Shown here: in pieces, positions 33,383 through 42,144 of the stretch
Numbering within the stretch: position 1 is the first letter of the stretch
How the letters are laid out: every line of letters begins with the position of its first letter
Origin: Argonema galeatum A003/A1
GTDB taxonomy: Bacteria; Cyanobacteriota; Cyanobacteriia; Cyanobacteriales; Aerosakkonemataceae
Reading direction: 5' to 3'
Assembly (NCBI RefSeq): GCF_023333595.1
Contig: NZ_JAIQZM010000014.1
Location: 92,222 to 156,221 of the forward strand
DNA: 64,000 nucleotides
Translations under genes and position numbers: made by a program
Notes under the pieces: model-generated
What the model saw: the letters and a program-made list of their open reading frames with translations, nothing else
What the model was told of the DNA's origin: nothing
Databases searched by the model: none

Positions 33383-35269
33383 ATGCAGATAGTTGAAATG
33401 CGAGCTAGGGTAATTTTATCAGTTCAAAGAGCGCTTCTGGGAGAAGTTTCACCAGCACTTCGCGGCGTAACGGTGGGATGGGATGAAAAAAGTATCGCGA
33501 TCTTTTGTTATTTCGATGGTTTTATATCTGAGGAAGAACGAGAAGCCATGTCATGCGTTGAGACAGAAGTAATGGCTGATTTTCCAGCAGACATTCAGAT
33601 TGATTTAGATATAATTCAGTGCGATGCACCCCATGAAATGAAGTTGCTGGATGTTTGGGTTTATCGCAGACGTGAAACTTTGCCTAAATTAACAAATATG
33701 CCAATTTTTAAGCAATTTAAATTTAATGGGATTTTCAAACAAGCTAATGCCAATGATGAATTTACCGTGGATATCAATAATGCTGTTATTTACTGTTATG
33801 CCAATGGTTTAGTTATGCTTGAATGCAATCCCATAACAGTAAGAGAAATTAATGAAAAAATTTTTATTGACGTGGGTGAAAAATATTCATATAAACAAAG
33901 TGAGATTGTTAGGAGTAGCGAAGAACAATTACCACCAGAAGAGGATTACGCAAAAAAAATCTTGCGGCCTTTCCAGTTTGAAGGTTTAGAAAAAGTATTA
34001 ATTGATCATGGTTATGAAGGAATTTATCAGATAGAGGGCAAAACTACTGAAGGATGGAATGTATTAGCGGAAGTTTATAAATACAATATAAGCATATCTT
34101 TTAGTAATAATTTATTATATAAAAATATACATAAAGATGCAGGAAAATCTTTCATAGGATTGAGTAATTTATCTATAGATTATTCGCCTAATATTAAAAA
34201 AGAAGAAAGTAATCTTTTAGAGGTTACATACGGTATTGTTGATTTGCCGATTAGAGTACCATTTGCTACATCATTTCTTGATTCTCAAGCAGAAATTAGC
34301 GTTAAACCAATCAGAATTGAAGAAGGAAAAAATTTAATAGATGCAGTACTAAATGCTGAGATAAAGTTTAAAAAGTTACCTGTTGATGAGGTAATCAATT
34401 ATGAATATGAAAATTACTACACTTGGTTTAATTTAATATTATCTTTTGCATCCGGGCATACTACAGAGTCAATTTATCAACTAAAAACATTCAAAGTAGA
34501 GCATGAGCAAAACCAAATTATAGAATATTGGATTGGTGGTAATCCTAAACTTAAAAAGAGAGATATTGAGGTTATTCAAGATCTTGAAGATTTTATTTCC
34601 AAGATTGCTAATGAGGTTAATTATGATAAATTTGATAAAAAAGGTTTAGGTTTGGCACTTAGTTGGTATCAAGACAGCTTATCTAGTGATATGAATTCAG
34701 TGCAATTCATATTTTTATGTACTGCCTTAGAAACACTTAATTACGAACATAACAAAGATGTTAGTAATAGCGTGCTACCAACACGAAATTACAGGAGAAT
34801 AAAAGAAAAAATATTGCGTGCTTTTGCTAACATACTCCAAGAAGAAAAACAACTCATTAGTTCAGATAACAATATCTCACAGGAAGAAAAAGAAAAAATT
34901 ATTAGCCAAGTAGATATTTTTAACAAGATATTAGTAAAACCTTTCGATCAGGGTGACTATAACAAAATCGGTAATCTTAGAACCTCTCTTCAAATAATGC
35001 TTGACTATTATAAAGTCAAATACGATGATCTATTTCCTAAGCTTGAATTCATAGGCGCTAGAAATAAATTGATACATAATGGCTATGGTGGGTTGGATGT
35101 TGAACCAGGAGTATATTTTACACCAAAGCTTAAAAGTTTGTTTATACGTACAATTCTTTCTATGCTTGGATATCAGGGTAACTATATGGAGATGGAAAAA
35201 GTAGAACTAGAGAAAAAGCCGAAATATAATATGTACCGACCTGTGTGTAAAGGCTTCCCACTATCATAA
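33383..35269 (+). CDS. Immunity-like domain fused to a HEPN-containing protein
   Basis: 628 residues. Residues ~1-95 (VILSVQRALLGEVSPALRGV; CYFDGFISEEEREAMSCVET; LLDVWVYRRRE) resemble small stand-alone proteins found next to polymorphic toxins, probably an immunity domain. Residues ~100-410 are unrecognised. Residues ~430-610 form a helical HEPN-like domain of the ApeA type, with an R-x4-H motif R560-NKLI-H565 that is the RNase active site in known HEPN proteins. The gene is clearly more AT-rich than its flanks, a sign of transfer. It follows the Ntox50 toxin by 4 bases. Fusion of immunity and HEPN is unusual. Confidence 0.65.
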   Translation: MQIVEMRARVILSVQRALLGEVSPALRGVTVGWDEKSIAIFCYFDGFISEEEREAMSCVETEVMADFPADIQIDLDIIQCDAPHEMKLLDVWVYRRRETLPKLTNMPIFKQFKFNGIFKQANANDEFTVDINNAVIYCYANGLVMLECNPITVREINEKIFIDVGEKYSYKQSEIVRSSEEQLPPEEDYAKKILRPFQFEGLEKVLIDHGYEGIYQIEGKTTEGWNVLAEVYKYNISISFSNNLLYKNIHKDAGKSFIGLSNLSIDYSPNIKKEESNLLEVTYGIVDLPIRVPFATSFLDSQAEISVKPIRIEEGKNLIDAVLNAEIKFKKLPVDEVINYEYENYYTWFNLILSFASGHTTESIYQLKTFKVEHEQNQIIEYWIGGNPKLKKRDIEVIQDLEDFISKIANEVNYDKFDKKGLGLALSWYQDSLSSDMNSVQFIFLCTALETLNYEHNKDVSNSVLPTRNYRRIKEKILRAFANILQEEKQLISSDNNISQEEKEKIISQVDIFNKILVKPFDQGDYNKIGNLRTSLQIMLDYYKVKYDDLFPKLEFIGARNKLIHNGYGGLDVEPGVYFTPKLKSLFIRTILSMLGYQGNYMEMEKVELEKKPKYNMYRPVCKGFPLS

Positions 35270-35310
35270 AGGAAATAGTACTTGTTCTTTAGTATTTTTC
35301 AAGAAATAGC

Positions 35311-38274
35311 TTATTGGGTACAAGATACAGGTGGATGCTGCAACAACACCTGCCTCAAATATTGCCCAGTATAAGACCGATCGCACTTCGCCACCTCTTC
35401 CGGCGTTCCCACTGCAATAATCTCTCCTCCCTTATCGCCACCTTCCGGCCCTAAGTCAATTACCCAATCGGCGCAGCGAATTACATCTAAGTTGTGTTCG
35501 ATCACCAAAATTGAATTACCTTTATCCACCAATCGCTGCAAGACATCCAGCAATTTGTGAACGTCGTAAAATGATAAACCCGTTGTGGGTTCATCTATTA
35601 AATAGAGTGTTTTTCCGGTGGCGCGACGAGATAGTTCGGTTGCTAATTTCACTCGTTGCGCTTCGCCGCCGGAAAGGGTGGGTGCGGATTGTCCTAAATG
35701 GATGTAACCCAAACCGACATCGACTAAAGTTTGTAAGCGGGTGACTGCTTTGGGAATATTTTGGAAGATATCCAAAGCTTCTTCGATCGTCATGTTCAAA
35801 ACATCTGCGATCGACTTCCCCTTGTACTTCACTTGCAGGGTTTCGCGATTGTAGCGATCGCCTTTACAAACTTCGCATTGCACGTACACATCCGGCAGAA
35901 AATTCATCTCGATTACATTCACCCCTTGTCCGCCACAAGCTTCGCATCTTCCACCTTTCACATTGAAGGAAAATTGTCCCTGTTTGTAACCTCTAGCTTT
36001 CGCTTCGATGGTTTGGGAAAAGATATCGCGGATGACATCGAAGACTCCCGTGTAGGTAGCTGGATTGGAACGGGGAGTGCGACCGATCGGCGATTGGTCG
36101 ATCACAATTGCTTTGTCGATTTCGTCTAATCCTTTGACAGTATCCAACTCTTTGGGGAAAGGTACTTTGCGAGTCAGGTGATGTTGCAAAGCTGGATAAA
36201 GCAATTCGTTAATTAAGGTAGATTTTCCTGAACCGGAAACTCCGGTAACGGAGACAAGTTTACCAAGGGGAACTTCCACATCTATATATTTAAGGTTATT
36301 GCGATAGCAATTTTTTAGGAGCAGGGATTTCCCATTTCCCTCTCTTCTCTGTGCGGGTGTTTCAATTACCAGTCTTCCCGATAAATATGCACCCGTCAGC
36401 GAAACTTCCGCCGCCAACAAAGTCTCTATATTCCCTTGCGCTACTATCCCCCCACCGTGAATCCCCGCTCTAGGGCCAATATCAACTAAATGGTCGGCGG
36501 CGCGAATCGTTTCCTCGTCGTGTTCTACTACTATTAATGTATTTCCCAAATCGCGAAGTTTGGTGAGAGTTTTCAGCAACCGACCGTTATCTCTTTGATG
36601 CAAACCGATACTTGGTTCGTCCAAAACGTAGAGGACGCCAGTCAATCCAGAACCGATCTGCGTGGCGAGACGAATGCGTTGCGCTTCTCCTCCGGAAAGT
36701 GTCATCGCCGGACGATTTAAACTGAGATAATCCAACCCGACATCGAGGAGAAATTGCAACCTCGCTTTGATTTCTCGCAGTACCAAATCCCCAATTTGCG
36801 CTTGTCGATCGCTCAACTTCAGATCGTTAATCCTTTCCTTACACTCGGCGAGCGAAACTCCCGTCAAATCCAAAATCCGATACTGCCCCAACCTCACAGA
36901 TACCGCTTCCGGTTTCAACCTCTTACCCTGACAAACTTCGCAAGGTCGATCGATCAAATACCGATCCAACTTCTGCTTTTGCAATTCCGATGCACTTTCG
37001 TCGTAATACCGTTGCAGCATGGAAATTACCCCGGTATACTTTCTGTAATCGTTGCGATCGTGCATCCAAATCGGTTGTTCGGAACCGTACAAAATCACCT
37101 GTAGCTGTTCCGCCGTTAACTGCTGCCAAGGCGCGTGCAGTTCAAACCCGTGTGCTTTTCCCACACTGTAAAGCAAGGAAGTATAGTAAGAAGTTTCCTT
37201 TTCCGCCCAAGGTGCGATCGCTCCTACAACCTGCGCTTTTGGGTCTGGCACTACCAAGTCTGGGGAAAATGTTCGCAAACTTCCCAATCCGTGACAGTTC
37301 GGACAAGCACCGTAAGGCGAATTAAAAGAAAACAAACGCGGCGATAATTCTTCCATTACCGCGCCATGTTCGGGACAAGCAAAGTTCTCTGAAAATATCA
37401 ATTCTGGCGGTAATTCTGCATAGCTATTGACACCGTTTTCCCCATCCTTTATTATATACGTACTATCTTTTCGCGACGCGCTTACCTTATCCGATGTATT
37501 ATTTAATACCTCAATAACAGCAATTCCCTGTGAATGCCGCAAGCAGGTGCTAAGAGAATCGACCAGACGCTCCTGAATATCGGGTTTCTTAATCAGCCTG
37601 TCAACGACGATATCTATATTATGTGTATGATTTTTATCTAACTCGATATTTTCATCGAGTTGTCGAACCTCCCCATTTACCCTAACGCGCACAAATCCTT
37701 CCGAGGCGAGACTGGAAAGTAGCTTGCGGTGAGTGCCTTTTTTCCCGCGCACGACGGGTGCTAGGATTTGGAAGCGCGTACCGTCGGGAAGTTCCAGAAT
37801 GCGATCGCACATTTGGTCGATCGTCTGAGGCGCAATCGAGCGATCGCAATGCGGACAATGAGGTTCGCCAGCGCGTCCGAACAGCAACCGGAGGTAATCA
37901 TAAATTTCCGTCACCGTCCCGACTGTGGAACGCGGGTTGTGGGAAGTGGATTTTTGGTCGATCGAGATTGCTGGGCTCAGACCTTCGATCGCATCCACAT
38001 CCGGCTTATCCAATTGTCCCAGAAATTGTCTCGCGTAGGCGCTCAGGGATTCCACGTAGCGACGCTGCCCTTCGGCGAAGATCGTATCGAAAGCGAGGGA
38101 AGACTTGCCGGAACCAGAGACGCCAGTGAAGACAATGAGGCGATCGCGAGGCAATTCCAAATCGATATTCTTCAGGTTATGCTGCCTCGCACCCCGAATG
38201 CGAATCGAATTTTGGTTATTCAGATTTACCCCGTTGGGAAGATGACCGTTTTTGGTGTCGGCAGCGTGGGACAT
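35311..38274 (-). CDS. uvrA: Excinuclease ABC subunit A
   Basis: 987 residues, full length. Two ABC ATPase halves: Walker [13 protein letters not shown] near 53 and [15 protein letters not shown] in the second half, with signatures [12 protein letters not shown] and [12 protein letters not shown]. Zinc-binding cysteines are present in [16 protein letters not shown] and [13 protein letters not shown] ... CEVCKG. UvrA scans DNA for bulky lesions, binds UvrB, and starts nucleotide excision repair. Housekeeping gene flanked by accessory genes. Single transcription unit. Confidence 0.97.
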   Translation of the reverse strand: MSHAADTKNGHLPNGVNLNNQNSIRIRGARQHNLKNIDLELPRDRLIVFTGVSGSGKSSLAFDTIFAEGQRRYVESLSAYARQFLGQLDKPDVDAIEGLSPAISIDQKSTSHNPRSTVGTVTEIYDYLRLLFGRAGEPHCPHCDRSIAPQTIDQMCDRILELPDGTRFQILAPVVRGKKGTHRKLLSSLASEGFVRVRVNGEVRQLDENIELDKNHTHNIDIVVDRLIKKPDIQERLVDSLSTCLRHSQGIAVIEVLNNTSDKVSASRKDSTYIIKDGENGVNSYAELPPELIFSENFACPEHGAVMEELSPRLFSFNSPYGACPNCHGLGSLRTFSPDLVVPDPKAQVVGAIAPWAEKETSYYTSLLYSVGKAHGFELHAPWQQLTAEQLQVILYGSEQPIWMHDRNDYRKYTGVISMLQRYYDESASELQKQKLDRYLIDRPCEVCQGKRLKPEAVSVRLGQYRILDLTGVSLAECKERINDLKLSDRQAQIGDLVLREIKARLQFLLDVGLDYLSLNRPAMTLSGGEAQRIRLATQIGSGLTGVLYVLDEPSIGLHQRDNGRLLKTLTKLRDLGNTLIVVEHDEETIRAADHLVDIGPRAGIHGGGIVAQGNIETLLAAEVSLTGAYLSGRLVIETPAQRREGNGKSLLLKNCYRNNLKYIDVEVPLGKLVSVTGVSGSGKSTLINELLYPALQHHLTRKVPFPKELDTVKGLDEIDKAIVIDQSPIGRTPRSNPATYTGVFDVIRDIFSQTIEAKARGYKQGQFSFNVKGGRCEACGGQGVNVIEMNFLPDVYVQCEVCKGDRYNRETLQVKYKGKSIADVLNMTIEEALDIFQNIPKAVTRLQTLVDVGLGYIHLGQSAPTLSGGEAQRVKLATELSRRATGKTLYLIDEPTTGLSFYDVHKLLDVLQRLVDKGNSILVIEHNLDVIRCADWVIDLGPEGGDKGGEIIAVGTPEEVAKCDRSYTGQYLRQVLLQHPPVSCTQ

Positions 38275-38503
38275 GAGAGACAGAGTGCGATCGTGCTTAA
38301 CTATCTTAGCGCTGTGGGGATTTTCGGGTGGAGTGTAAACCGACCTGAGAAAGCGGGTTTTTGAAGAGAAATTTCCAGTCGGTATACTAAAATAGTTAGG
38401 CTTGCTTGAGAGTTTCCCTCGTAAGCAGGGAATACTTGTTTATAGCGTAGTTATACCGCAGAAAGGATATGCCACTTTGTGGTAAGTGAGTAGAACTGGT
38501 TTT

Positions 38504-39292
38504 ATGACAATAGACTTCGGCAATATCAAAAGCTACAATCCTGATAGAGGATTTGGATTTGTCGGTCGTACTTTTTTTGATCCTAATGGAAAAGTTTTCT
38601 TTCACATCAAAAAAATCAAGAATAAACATCCTGAATTAGCCCAAAAATTGGACAATAGCGAAGCTTTTGGAACAGTTAATTTCTGGTATGAAATTGAAAA
38701 AAATGAAAAAGGCGAACAAGTTAGTAAGGTTTGGCTAAGCACAGAAAATATCCCTCAAAGCTACAAGCATGAATTATGTGATTTGATCCAAAAAGTAGAG
38801 AGTATCTGGAAAAATGTAGACTCTCCAAAACCTAGTTGGCTTGACCTTGTGACAACAGAGTTAGTTGGGGTTGATCGCAGACATGAACTAAGTGTTGAGC
38901 GAGATAACTTAGAAAGTCAACTTAGAGCAGCAGAGGAGGAGCGACGCAGGGAGGCAGAAGCTTTACGAGAAAATGAAATTAGAAGAATAGCTAAGGATCA
39001 TAAGTTAACAAAACCGGAAGCTGATGAGTTAGAGCAACTATTAGCAGAGATGCGTCCTTTAAAATTTACACATAGTAAGGAACTCTCGAAATATATTAAA
39101 GAACATCAACTTGGTTATAGGTATCCAAATATCTCAGGTATTGTGAGAATGGAAGAAGCAGGCAGAGAATGGGATTTTCATGGGGGATTTCCTCCAGATA
39201 TTTATAAAGTTATTTGCAGGGAACTCGACTTGGATAACCAGGGGACTGATGCCAGAGCAATAAAATTTACACCATTTAAAGATGTCTATTAA
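38504..39292 (+). CDS. Cold-shock-domain / coiled-coil fusion protein
   Basis: 262 residues from the ATG at 38504; a GTG at 38486 is in frame. Residues ~1-75 look like a cold-shock OB fold (GNIKSYNPDRGFGFVGR, then KVFFHIKKI), which binds single-stranded nucleic acid. Residues ~115-175 are a charged coiled coil (ERDNLESQLRAAEEERRRE). The remaining ~85 residues include ELSKYIKEHQLGYRYPNISG and are unrecognised. Ordinary cyanobacterial Csp proteins are ~70 residues, so this is a long fusion. A small hypothetical gene follows after 54 bases. Confidence 0.65.
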   Translation: MTIDFGNIKSYNPDRGFGFVGRTFFDPNGKVFFHIKKIKNKHPELAQKLDNSEAFGTVNFWYEIEKNEKGEQVSKVWLSTENIPQSYKHELCDLIQKVESIWKNVDSPKPSWLDLVTTELVGVDRRHELSVERDNLESQLRAAEEERRREAEALRENEIRRIAKDHKLTKPEADELEQLLAEMRPLKFTHSKELSKYIKEHQLGYRYPNISGIVRMEEAGREWDFHGGFPPDIYKVICRELDLDNQGTDARAIKFTPFKDVY

Positions 39293-39346
39293 ACAAATCA
39301 AGAATAACGAAGAACTCGATCAATAATAAATAGGAATTAGAGAGAA

Positions 39347-39565
39347 ATGAGTAAACCCTTTTACAAAAATAAACTTACAGGCAATTATGGTGTCCTTGAA
39401 CGACAAGTAAAAGTATTCCCAAACCAGTCTTCCTATCGTCAACTTAGGCTTGTAAAGGCTGTTGGCGGAATGGTTGAGTTGAGTCATCAGCACGAAAATG
39501 TCACGACTGAAAATCTAGTTCAAGTCTCACCGAAGGAAGTTCAAAAGGCTCTACTAGGTTTTTAG
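39347..39565 (+). CDS. Small hypothetical protein
   Basis: 72 residues, unrecognised. Basic N-terminus, then LRLVKAVGGMVELSHQHENVTTENL, suggesting a small beta-rich domain. It follows the cold-shock fusion on the same strand by 54 bases and may be its partner. It converges, one base apart, on the 39566 gene, so one of the two frames could be misplaced. Confidence 0.5.
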   Translation: MSKPFYKNKLTGNYGVLERQVKVFPNQSSYRQLRLVKAVGGMVELSHQHENVTTENLVQVSPKEVQKALLGF

Positions 39566-39799
39566 TTAAGTTGTTGAAGCCTGCCTAACAAGGATTTCAT
39601 CAATATCCCTCACGTTATTTGCTGCTATGTCTGCTTCTGCTTTCGCAATCAGAGCATTTAATTTACCTGCTGCCAAATCTTCTTCCATTTGTCTATCCCA
39701 CTTTTCATTTAAATAGTTCTGAATCCAACCAGCCAATTGGCGGATATCATTTTCTGGAAGTTGTTTAATCGCTGCTTCGATTTCTGCCAAAGCCTTCAT
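39566..39799 (-). CDS. Addiction-module component / putative antitoxin
   Basis: About 77 residues from the ATG at 39799. ALAEIEAAIKQLPENDIRQL followed by WDRQMEEDLAAGKLNALIAKAEADIAANN matches the small cyanobacterial antitoxins (unstable-antitoxin group) that normally precede a RelE toxin. Here it follows the RelE gene, so the operon has antitoxin-like genes on both sides of the toxin. Confidence 0.7.
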   Translation of the reverse strand: MKALAEIEAAIKQLPENDIRQLAGWIQNYLNEKWDRQMEEDLAAGKLNALIAKAEADIAANNVRDIDEILVRQASTT

Positions 39800-39838
39800 A
39801 TAGTAAAATTTGTTTTGGTATTGCAAAATTTGAGTCAA

Positions 39839-40099
39839 TCAACCGTAAATTTCGCTACGGTGTCCAATTTTGTGAATAGTGATAATCCTTGATTCCGTGC
39901 TGAAGGAATAAACTACCCGGTAATCACCAACTCTTAGCTTAAACAAACCCGCCAAATTCCCTGTCAAAGATTCAGGGGTAATCAAGTCGAAGTTTGCAGC
40001 TAACCAATAGATTTTACGGGTGATGCGGTTTTTCACAACTTGGGTTAGCCTTTCCAAGCTAACAAGGGCTTCTGCCTTTAACTCAACAGAGTAGTCCAT
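39839..40099 (-). CDS. relE: RelE/ParE-type toxin
   Basis: 86 residues. Typical RelE fold: YSVELKAEALVSLERLTQVV, LTGNLAGLFKLRVGDYRVVYSF, IITIHKIGHRSEIY. Conserved basic and aromatic residues of the ribosome-dependent mRNA endonuclease group are present (Arg in KLRVGDYR, Arg/Tyr at the end). Start overlaps the preceding antitoxin stop by one base (TAATG), so it is translationally coupled. Confidence 0.87.
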   Translation of the reverse strand: MDYSVELKAEALVSLERLTQVVKNRITRKIYWLAANFDLITPESLTGNLAGLFKLRVGDYRVVYSFSTESRIITIHKIGHRSEIYG

Positions 40100-40314
40100 T
40101 AGCGATCTAATCCTAGTTTTTTGACAGCTTCATCAAGTGGGATACCGCGTTCCCCAGCTTTTGTGCTATTCAATGATTCTATCAACTGCTGCTTAACTTC
40201 TGCTTTAATTTCCTTTCCTTCATCAGGATCTCCAAAATACTCGTCCAGACATTGTTCGACAATATGCCTAATTAGGTCTGAGAGTTGTTCAACTGTCATG
40301 TCTTTGACTTGCAT
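40099..40314 (-). CDS. RelE-partner antitoxin
   Basis: 71 residues from the second ATG, which has AAGGAG six bases upstream; another ATG is at 40320. MQVKDMTVEQLSDLIRHIVEQ followed by a acidic helix (LDEYFGDPDEGKEIKAEVK) and ERGIPLDEAVKKLGL resembles small cyanobacterial antitoxins paired with RelE. First gene of a three-gene module. Confidence 0.8.
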   Translation of the reverse strand: MQVKDMTVEQLSDLIRHIVEQCLDEYFGDPDEGKEIKAEVKQQLIESLNSTKAGERGIPLDEAVKKLGLDR

Positions 40315-40446
40315 TTCCATCTCCTTGGCATGGTGAATGTTAATATTTTAGCTTGTTTGGCCGCAAATTATTAATATCGATAGTATAATTATTGCAAAAA
40401 TAAATTTCAATAATTTCATCAATATCGCTGATGGTTTTTAGGATAG

Positions 40447-40506
40447 TTTTCAGTCCATTTTAGTGGACTTTCGCTATGACGCTGCGAATTGATTCGCAGG
40501 CGGGTG
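40447..40506. repeat. Dispersed repeat (TTTCAGTCC...TTCGCAGGCG family), copy A
   Basis: AGTCCATTTTAGTGGACT hairpin, TTCGCTAT, and GCGAATTGATTCGCAGGCG; the same parts recur at 56705-56762, inverted at 56130-56183, and partly at 56420-56479. It lies in the 40321-40653 gap, which otherwise has no gene. Confidence 0.75.
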
Positions 40507-40653
40507 AATGCGCGGGTAATATCTCCATAATTGGTTTGGAATCAGCGAAACCTATCGCATTTGTTGGGTTTCGTACCTCAACCCAACCTACATCGCACTG
40601 TGTACCCTGCGGGAAGGCTTGCGCCTACATCTGTGGTTTAAATAAAAAAATCT

Positions 40654-40824
40654 AATACATCTCACATTGCAGCAGCTACCGTTCACGGTTTAGATTACCT
40701 GTTAACCTGGAATTGTAAGCACATTGCCAACGCGCAAATTCAGAGAAAGCTTGCAGAAATCAGCCTTGACTTCGGATACGAGTTACCCATCCTTTGTACA
40801 CCTTACGAACTGTTGGAACGTTAA
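40654..40824 (+). pseudogene. VapC-like PIN-domain toxin, C-terminal remnant
   Basis: In the frame ending at 40824 the translation runs SNTSHIAAATVHGLDYLLTW, then NCKHIANAQIQRKLAEISLD and LPILCTPYELLER. This is the C-terminal third of a cyanobacterial PIN-domain toxin (HIA..A..G.DYLLTWN..HIAN). No start or N-terminal catalytic region is present upstream; the preceding DNA is dispersed repeat. A truncated toxin gene. Confidence 0.8.
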
Positions 40825-40825
40825 T

Positions 40826-41020
40826 ATGTTGCAAAATGAAATATTAGAAGAAATCCACCGCATTCGTGACGAATATGCAAAGTCATTCAACTACGACTTA
40901 AACGCAATTTTTGCTGATTTGCGGAAACAGCAAGCTGAAAGCGGCAGGGAAGACGTGAAATTGTCGCCAAAAAGCAGTCTAACAAGCCGTTGGAGCGGAC
41001 GCAGCCAAAATAGTCGGTGA
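40826..41020 (+). CDS. Small protein of the PIN-toxin remnant operon, 3' end altered
   Basis: 64 residues. QNEILEEIHRIRDEYAKSFNYDLNAIFADLRKQQAESGR matches a small protein often adjacent to the PIN toxin type above. The normal protein ends shortly after; here the tail reads SSLTSRWSGRSQNSR, translated from the direct repeat at 40980. It begins one base after the PIN remnant's stop. Function unknown; probably no longer part of a working module. Confidence 0.55.
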   Translation: MLQNEILEEIHRIRDEYAKSFNYDLNAIFADLRKQQAESGREDVKLSPKSSLTSRWSGRSQNSR

Positions 41021-41130
41021 TGCGCTAGCGATCGCTTCACATCGAACTTAAATCGAATGCGATCGCGTCAGCAATGCCTACCATTATCGCCAATTCTTGG
41101 CTGCTAAACTTAGAGCGATCGCCTTTAATT
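40980..41130 (+). repeat. Direct repeat flanking vapBC, left copy
   Basis: About 150 bases beginning TAACAAG and containing CAGCCAAAATAGTCGGTGAT, GCGCTAGCGATCGCTTC and TATCGCC...TT..CTGCTAAA. It matches 41904-42052 with scattered differences. The pair encloses the vapBC module. Confidence 0.85.
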
Positions 41131-41158
41131 TTTTGAGCCTATCTTTGTATTTATTCCT

Positions 41159-41461
41159 ATGAACTTTCCACCTCAACTCCAACAAAATATCGAAAAATGG
41201 GCAACCATTCAGGGACTCTCACCAGAACAGTTTATTTGGCAAGCTGTAGCCGAAAAAATTGATGCTTTAAGCCAGAAAGCGGCAGAAAAACATCCCGAAC
41301 AAAATTCGGAATTAACAAATATACCGCCATCTAACCAATCAAAAATCTATCGAAAATCAGGAATCTTAGTAGTAGATACAGAATTACCAGAAAGCTTTGA
41401 TCTTAATACTTTCATAGATGACTTAAGAGAAGAACGTATTCAGGATCAAATGGCTTTATGA
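41159..41461 (+). CDS. vapB: VapB-like antitoxin
   Basis: 100 residues. N-terminal LQQNIEKWATIQGLSPEQFIWQAVAEKI resembles a ribbon-helix-helix DNA-binding region. The acidic C-terminal tail (PESFDLNTFIDDLREERIQDQ) would bind the toxin. It overlaps the PIN toxin start as ATGA (41458-41461). Confidence 0.8.
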   Translation: MNFPPQLQQNIEKWATIQGLSPEQFIWQAVAEKIDALSQKAAEKHPEQNSELTNIPPSNQSKIYRKSGILVVDTELPESFDLNTFIDDLREERIQDQMAL

Positions 41462-41892
41462 AAGTATTGTTTGATACCTCTGTTTTGGTTCCTGCATTAA
41501 TTGTCAATCATCCCAAGCATTCTGTTTGCTTTTCAAGGCTCAAAGCAGCAGAATCTAAACAAATTCAAGGGTTTATCTCAACTCACAGCTTAGCAGAAAC
41601 CTATTCTGTAATCACGCGGTTGCCAATTCAGCCACGCATTACTACCCAACAAGCTCAGAGTATTATTGTAGATGTTTTGCAGTATCTTGAAGTGATTCCA
41701 CTGCTCTCCAATGACTATCAAATTGCCATCAATCAAATGGCAACTTTAAACATTCCCGGTGGCGGTATTTTTGATGCTTTAATTGCTCAAGCTGCCCTTA
41801 AAGCTGAAGTTGGTGTTATCCTAACTCTTAATCCCAATCATTTCACTCGTTTGGGAAGTGCGATCGCTGCTCTTGTGCAAGTCCCTGCGTGA
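41458..41892 (+). CDS. vapC: VapC-type PIN-domain ribonuclease toxin
   Basis: 144 residues with all acidic PIN positions visible: Asp6 in VLFDTSVLV, Glu in HSLAETYSV, Asp in GGGIFDALIAQAA, and the C-terminal ILTLNPNHF. Known VapC toxins cleave tRNA or rRNA. Coupled to the antitoxin by a 4-base overlap, and enclosed with it by direct repeats. Confidence 0.9.
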   Translation: MKVLFDTSVLVPALIVNHPKHSVCFSRLKAAESKQIQGFISTHSLAETYSVITRLPIQPRITTQQAQSIIVDVLQYLEVIPLLSNDYQIAINQMATLNIPGGGIFDALIAQAALKAEVGVILTLNPNHFTRLGSAIAALVQVPA

Positions 41893-41903
41893 TGGACTAA
41901 ATT

Positions 41904-42052
41904 TAACAAGTCGCGATCGCGGACAGAGCCAAAATAGTCGGTGATGCGCTAGCGATCGCTTCATATCGAACTTAAATCGAGTGCGCTCGCGCCAGCGATG
42001 CGTAGCATTATCGCCGACTCTTGACTGCTAAAATTAGATCGATCGCCAATTA
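41904..42052 (+). repeat. Direct repeat flanking vapBC, right copy
   Basis: Matches 40980-41130, beginning TAACAAG and ending near GATCGCC-AAT. The interval between the copies is the vapBC operon, as if the module had been brought in or duplicated with the repeat. Confidence 0.85.
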
Positions 42053-42144
42053 TTTACGATCCTACAATTTTTCCATTCAACGTTTTCTGAATTAAAGTAA
42101 TTAATCCTTATTTATATAATACATAAAAATTGTTGATTTGGCTA

